Of a stretch of 64,000 nucleotides of DNA, positions 59,798 through 64,000 are shown piece after piece. The translations under genes and the position numbers were made by a program. Positions within the stretch are counted from its first letter, which is position 1; each line of letters starts with the position of its first letter. A model generated the notes under the pieces. It made no database searches, had not been told where the DNA came from, and saw only the letters and a program-made list of their open reading frames with translations. The stretch is from NCBI RefSeq assembly GCF_000155675.2, contig NC_020911.1, forward strand, positions 610,501 to 674,500, in the 5' to 3' direction. This DNA is from Octadecabacter antarcticus 307. Lineage in GTDB: Bacteria > Pseudomonadota > Alphaproteobacteria > Rhodobacterales > Rhodobacteraceae.

Positions 59798-62224
59798 ATG
59801 AAAACCCTGACCAGGGCCGTTGTCATCGGGGGCGGCATCGCCGGCTGTTCAACCCTGTATCACCTGACGCAAGAGGGCTGGACAGACGTGGTGCTGGTCG
59901 AACGTGATGAGTTGACCAGCGGCACGACATGGCATTCCGCAGCGCAGGTTACAAATTTTGGAATGAACCAGACGATGGTGGGGCTCAAGACCCATTCTAT
60001 CAACCTTTACAAAGAACTGCGTGATGATCCCGACTACCCCGTTAGCTATAATCACGGTGATGGCGGTATCCGTTTGGCCAACACTGACGCGCAGATGGAC
60101 GGCTATCGCCATTTCGCATCCATGGCGCGTGGCATGGATGTTGAATACGAAATTCTGGACGCGGCGGAATGCGCGCGCCGTCACCCACTGATTTCAACCG
60201 ACAACCTGTTGGGTGGCCTGTGGGATGAGAATGACGGTGATATCGACCCTGCCAGCCTGTGTCAGGCATTGGCGCAGCGGGCCCGCAAAGCGGGGGCAGA
60301 GGTCTACCGCAACACGCCCGTCACATCCTTGACCCAACTGGCAGACGACACGTGGATCGTGCACACGAACAAGGGCAACATCGCCTGCGAGATCGTGATC
60401 AATGCCTGCGGCTACCGCGTCAACGAAGTCGGTGCGATGATGGGCGTCCACCACCCTGTCGTGTCGATGGAACATCAATACATGGTCACCGAAGACATCC
60501 CAGCGATTGCTGATGCAGGCCACCGTATGCCGCTGCTGCGTTGCCCGATTTCGGATTATTACTGCCGACAAGAAAAGAACGGCTTGCTGGTCGGGTTCTA
60601 CGAACAGGATTGTAAAACATGGGGGATGGACGGGATTGATCCGCATTTCGCCAACGCGTTGTGCCCCGATGATCTGGACCGCGTGATGGACGTGTTGGAA
60701 GGCGCGTTTGAACGCATGCCCGCGCTGATGGATGTTGGCATCAAGACCATCGTTAACGGCCCGATCACCTATACAATTGACGGAGCACCCCTGGTTGGCC
60801 CGATCCCGGGAAAGCGCAATGCGTTTTGTATCATCGGATTGCGGGCCGGTCTGGGTGAGGGCGGCGGCTACGGCTGGATGCTGGCGCAACAGATCGTCCA
60901 TGGTGAAGCGTGTTATGACACATGGTGCATCGATCCGCGCCGATTTAGTGGCCACACGAATGTGGAATTGACCGCGTTGAAGGCAATTGAGGATTACCAA
61001 AACGAATTCCGCTTTCATTTCCCTAACGAACATCGCCCCGCTGGTCGGAATGCCAAGACAACGCCTTTGACGCCCGTCCTGGCCGCTGAAGGTGCTGAGT
61101 TCACCACCGTGAACGGCTGGGAACGGGTTGAATTCATCAAACCAACGCCCGACTTCCACGTGACCCACGGGTTTGGCTTTGATGAGAGTTTTAATCACGT
61201 CGCCGCCGAAGTTGACGCCGTGCAAAACGCTGTCGGTCTGTGTGAAGTCAACGGGTTCAATCGCTTTGAAATCACCGGAATGGATCGCCACATATTTCTT
61301 GATCGCATGACCTGCGGGCGGTTGAACCGTCGCGAGGGGCGGATCGGTCTTTCGTATCTGCTCAACCATCACGGGATGCTGAAATCTGAGGCAACCATCG
61401 CGAATATTCCCGCGTCGGATCGCGGCGCCGATCGGGTTTGGTACGGGTCTGCGGCGGCTGCGGAATTCCATGATATGGACTGGCTCACGGCGCATATTGG
61501 GCAAGATGACGTGCAAATCCGTTCGCTCACCAACGATCAGACCATCCTTGTTGTGGCGGGTCCCAAGGCCCGCGCGGTTATACAAACGGTCAGCCGTGAA
61601 GACTGGTCCGCTAAGGCATTCCCGTGGTTATCCCTGCGCGAATGTTTCATAGGGTTTTCGCCAGCGACTGTTATGGGTGTTAGTTTTTCGGGTGAACTGG
61701 CCTATGAAATCCACGTGCCCAATGCGTCGCTTTTTGCGGCCTATTCCGCCTTGCGCGAGGCTGGAAAAATCCATGGTATGAAATTGTTTGGTGGGCTGGC
61801 AGTTGACTCAATGCGGCTCGAAAAAGGCTTCCTGCATTGGAAAGCTGATATCCTGACAGAATTTGATCCGTTTGAGACGAGTTTGGATCGCTTTGTCAGC
61901 CTCGATAAACCTGACTTTATTGGACGTGACGCATTGCTGAAACGCAAAACGCCAGCGAAGCGTCTTGTGACGTTGCAAGTGGACTATGATAAAGCGCCTG
62001 CACATGGCGGCGCATCGGTTATGTTTGGCCGCGAAGTTGTTGGCACTGTGACGTCGGGTGGATGGGGGCATCGGACCGGGATAAATCTTGCCTATGCTTT
62101 TGTCGTCCCGGAATTTTCGAATGCTGGATTTGTACTCGAGCTTGACCTCTGCGGCACCAGCGTCGCGGCGAAAGTCATCGCAACCAGCCCCTACGATCCG
62201 GACTACTCGCGGATGCGAAGTTGA
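59798..62224 (+). CDS. Dimethylglycine/sarcosine-dehydrogenase-like FAD protein (DAO + GcvT)
   Basis: An 808-residue protein with an N-terminal DAO-type FAD domain (VVIGGGIAGCSTLYHL at 8-23; SGTTWHSAAQ with His46 at the site where some family members bind FAD covalently) and, after a FAO_M linker (about 370-420), a C-terminal GcvT-like tetrahydrofolate domain (about 430-805) with RFEITGMDRHIFLDRM, GLAVDSMRLEKGF and GVSFSGELAYEIHVP. It probably oxidises an N-methylated glycine derivative, passing the methylene group to tetrahydrofolate. The exact substrate cannot be read. Upstream is the mttB/lysR scar, which is also methylamine-related. Confidence 0.9.
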   Translation: MKTLTRAVVIGGGIAGCSTLYHLTQEGWTDVVLVERDELTSGTTWHSAAQVTNFGMNQTMVGLKTHSINLYKELRDDPDYPVSYNHGDGGIRLANTDAQMDGYRHFASMARGMDVEYEILDAAECARRHPLISTDNLLGGLWDENDGDIDPASLCQALAQRARKAGAEVYRNTPVTSLTQLADDTWIVHTNKGNIACEIVINACGYRVNEVGAMMGVHHPVVSMEHQYMVTEDIPAIADAGHRMPLLRCPISDYYCRQEKNGLLVGFYEQDCKTWGMDGIDPHFANALCPDDLDRVMDVLEGAFERMPALMDVGIKTIVNGPITYTIDGAPLVGPIPGKRNAFCIIGLRAGLGEGGGYGWMLAQQIVHGEACYDTWCIDPRRFSGHTNVELTALKAIEDYQNEFRFHFPNEHRPAGRNAKTTPLTPVLAAEGAEFTTVNGWERVEFIKPTPDFHVTHGFGFDESFNHVAAEVDAVQNAVGLCEVNGFNRFEITGMDRHIFLDRMTCGRLNRREGRIGLSYLLNHHGMLKSEATIANIPASDRGADRVWYGSAAAAEFHDMDWLTAHIGQDDVQIRSLTNDQTILVVAGPKARAVIQTVSREDWSAKAFPWLSLRECFIGFSPATVMGVSFSGELAYEIHVPNASLFAAYSALREAGKIHGMKLFGGLAVDSMRLEKGFLHWKADILTEFDPFETSLDRFVSLDKPDFIGRDALLKRKTPAKRLVTLQVDYDKAPAHGGASVMFGREVVGTVTSGGWGHRTGINLAYAFVVPEFSNAGFVLELDLCGTSVAAKVIATSPYDPDYSRMRS

Positions 62225-62262
62225 GGTAGAGACGGCACAACATATCAAAGGATGCCCAAAAG

Positions 62263-63459
62263 ATGACCAGCGTGACATTGCCCCGCAAAGACCTGTTCGA
62301 ATTGCCGGACGGCATGATCTACCTCGACGGTAATTCATTGGGGCCATTGCCGAAATCTGTGAACGCGGCGCTGTCATCCATGGTCACGGACCAATGGGGC
62401 GCGCATTTGATCAAAGGCTGGAATGTCGATGATTGGATGGGCCAGCCGATGCGGGTTGGTAATATGGTGGGTAAGCTGATTGGCGCTGCCGAAAATTCAG
62501 TCACCATGGGTGATACCCTGTCTGTGAAGGTTTATCAGGCGCTGTCAGCCGCCGTGCAAATGCGCCCTGAGCGCAAGGTTATCCTGTCCGATAGTGGCAA
62601 TTTCCCGTCTGATTTGTACATGGCGCAGGGGTTGATTGCGCAATTGGATCAAGGCCACGAGTTGCGGATTGTTGACCCGCTGGACGTGATGGAGGCCATA
62701 ACAGACGATGTCGCCGTGGTGATGATTACACAGGTGGATTATCGATCCGGTCGGATGCACGATATGACGGCAATGACCGCCAAAGCGCACGGCGTCGGTG
62801 CGGTGATGATCTGGGATCTGGCCCATTCGGCTGGGGCGGTTCCCGTTGATCTGGCAGGCTGCAACTGTGAATTCGCTGTCGGCTGCACCTACAAATACCT
62901 GAACGGTGGGCCGGGCGCGCCTGCGTTTATTTACGTGCGACCTGACGTTGTCGAAACGATCAAACCCGCGTTGTCCGGCTGGCTTGGCCACGACGCGCCG
63001 TTTGCGTTCGAGCAAGGCTATCGACCTGCCATGGGAATTGAACGGATGCGTGTCGGAACGCCGCCTGTCTTGCAGTTGACGGCATTGGAATCCGCGCTGG
63101 CAGTTTGGGACGGCGTGGATATGGCCGACATCCGTGCGGCGTCAATCCGCCTGACCGATTTGTTCATCGCGCAGGTCGAAGATCGCTGTCCTTCGTTGAC
63201 GTTGTTTTCGCCACGTGACGGTGTGGAACGCGGCAGCCAAGTGTCATTTGCGTCCGACAACGGATATGCCGTTATGCAGGCGCTGATTGCCCGCGATGTG
63301 ATCGGCGATTTCCGCGCGCCAAACCTGATCCGCTTCGGGTTCACGCCGCTTTATATTGACGAGGGCGATGTCATTGCGGCCGTGGATATTCTGGCCGATG
63401 TGCTGGACAATCGGCTTTGGGACGATCCGGCATACAAAGCAAAAGGTCGCGTCACTTAA
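62263..63459 (+). CDS. kynU: Kynureninase
   Basis: A 398-residue PLP enzyme. The Schiff-base Lys211 is in GCTYKYLNGGPGAPAF; Asp185 and His188 are in IWDLAHSAGAVPVDLAG; YLDGNSLGPLP and FPSDLYMAQGL are family motifs. It converts kynurenine to anthranilate plus alanine in tryptophan degradation. It begins 38 bases after the flavoprotein and may be co-transcribed. Tryptophan 2,3-dioxygenase is not in the window; a formamidase-like hydrolase is 20 kb away. Its stop overlaps the convergent sulfatase frame. Confidence 0.96.
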   Translation: MTSVTLPRKDLFELPDGMIYLDGNSLGPLPKSVNAALSSMVTDQWGAHLIKGWNVDDWMGQPMRVGNMVGKLIGAAENSVTMGDTLSVKVYQALSAAVQMRPERKVILSDSGNFPSDLYMAQGLIAQLDQGHELRIVDPLDVMEAITDDVAVVMITQVDYRSGRMHDMTAMTAKAHGVGAVMIWDLAHSAGAVPVDLAGCNCEFAVGCTYKYLNGGPGAPAFIYVRPDVVETIKPALSGWLGHDAPFAFEQGYRPAMGIERMRVGTPPVLQLTALESALAVWDGVDMADIRAASIRLTDLFIAQVEDRCPSLTLFSPRDGVERGSQVSFASDNGYAVMQALIARDVIGDFRAPNLIRFGFTPLYIDEGDVIAAVDILADVLDNRLWDDPAYKAKGRVT

Positions 63460-64000
63460 CGGCGCGGCGGGACCTTACCCAGATATGTCGTGGCCGCGCG
63501 CGCGGTTACGTCGTCTTGGTCATAAACGCCCAAACTGACGCCGGTGTCGCCACCATGGTCGCGTTGATGAATGATCTCGGTATCCGAAATCGTGATGCGC
63601 TAGGACATCCGCAGGCCCCAACCGTGTAGATGACCATACATCGCCGCACGTTGGGCGGTGTATGCTGGATCGCGGCCAAGATCGCACAGTTCATCAGGGT
63701 CGTTCAAAAGATCAAACAACATAGGGGGAAAGCCATCTTCGGCATGGATCAGTTTCCAGTCGTGGGTTGCGACCATGAACAGACGTGCATCGCGCGGCGT
63801 GGTGCCAAGGGCGCTGCACACAGGATGTTTGGAATAGTCATATTCGCTGATCGCAAAGCTGCGTGGCTGGGCTGGCACACGCCCCGCAAGATAGGGCAGC
63901 AATGTGCGCCCCTCAACGATGTGTTCAGGAACCTCACCACCGGATGCGTCAATGATGGTTGCCGTGACGTCGATCGCTTCGACCAAGGCATCACAAGTGG
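63456..64000 (-). pseudogene. Sulfatase/phosphonate-monoester-hydrolase-like gene (5' end off window), with in-frame amber near C-terminus
   Basis: The minus-strand frame reads ...ALVEAIDVTATIIDASGGEV, then PRSFAISEYDYS, LFMVATHDWKLIHAED, GFPPMLFDLLNDPDELCDLG and LHGWGLRMS, matching the end of arylsulfatase/PMH proteins. A TAG at 63602-63600 follows LRMS, but the frame continues RITISDTEIIHQRDHG ... GVSLGVYDQDDV for 47 more codons to TAA at 63458-63456 with good codon bias. Homologues usually continue RMSQR here, so a CAG-to-TAG mutation of Gln is the simplest reading. The truncated protein might still fold. The start is beyond the right edge. Confidence 0.75.

Noticed and set aside
60194..61585. 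Minus-strand frame of 463 codons inside the flavoprotein gene
   Set aside because: Antisense shadow of a clearly conserved DAO/GcvT enzyme.
63600..63602. Amber codon read as pyrrolysine
   Set aside because: No pyrrolysine genes are visible, they are not expected in this order, and the position is a conserved Gln in sulfatases rather than an MttB active site.
1..64000. CRISPR arrays, tRNA or rRNA genes, prophage or intact insertion sequence
   Set aside because: No regularly spaced direct repeats, no tRNA T-loop pattern with cloverleaf in any intergenic gap, no transposase, integrase or phage structural gene was found.

Overview
The window looks like a chromosomal segment of an alphaproteobacterium of the order Rhodobacterales (Roseobacter group). 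The reasons are the order ffh–acetyltransferase–chorismate mutase–rpsP, an Fo-only ATP synthase operon with a b/b' pair and no F1 genes, several families typical of this order (a glycosyltransferase with a DUF5928-like tail, DUF1523, DUF6638-like, an ALDH16-type aldehyde dehydrogenase), strong G/C preference at third codon positions, and dispersed ...GGGATATTT...ACAAAGA... intergenic repeats. No rRNA, tRNA, CRISPR array, prophage or intact insertion sequence was found. Genus cannot be fixed; an ALDH16 enzyme of this type is known from Loktanella, so a Loktanella-like relative is a guess.

Layout. 0-10 kb: translation/secretion operon (rpsP, chorismate mutase, GNAT, ffh) with a structured ffh leader; an azoreductase/DoxX pair facing a LysR regulator; an ArsR regulator; the Fo operon atpI-B-E-F'-F; a FadR-type regulator; an OmpA-like lipoprotein. 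10-22.6 kb: DNA repair and replication (Ada/Ogt-like, nth, polA), an adenosine-kinase-like kinase, a sulfotransferase/glycosyltransferase pair, a HIT protein, an orphan ABC ATPase, and an Hsp20 gene with a sigma-32-like promoter and a ROSE-like RNA thermometer. 22.6-27 kb: glycolate oxidase glcD-glcE-(small membrane protein)-glcF, whose upstream palindrome matches the one in front of the FadR-type gene 18 kb away. 27-35 kb: a MoxR–DUF58–BatA/DUF4159–large membrane protein operon. 35-45 kb: VOC/WYL pair, ECF sigma/VWA pair, HemJ-like protein, GabD-type dehydrogenase, formamidase-like hydrolase, cupin, SDR, L,D-transpeptidase.

45.2-52.9 kb: nine co-directional, mostly overlapping genes (coiled-coil protein, four small membrane or secreted proteins, two large proteins of unknown function, an AAA+ ATPase with intact-looking catalytic motifs, and a DUF1523 protein). 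This is the best candidate in the window for an undescribed multi-protein system, probably a membrane-associated AAA+ machine.

53-64 kb: deoC with an ALDH16-type dehydrogenase and an AraC regulator (deoxyribose-5-phosphate to acetaldehyde to acetate is the likely logic), rpe, a uronate-dehydrogenase-like enzyme, a deletion scar joining the C-terminal halves of an mttB-like gene and a lysR gene, a dimethylglycine/sarcosine-dehydrogenase-like flavoprotein, kynureninase, and the end of a sulfatase with an in-frame amber codon near its C-terminus.
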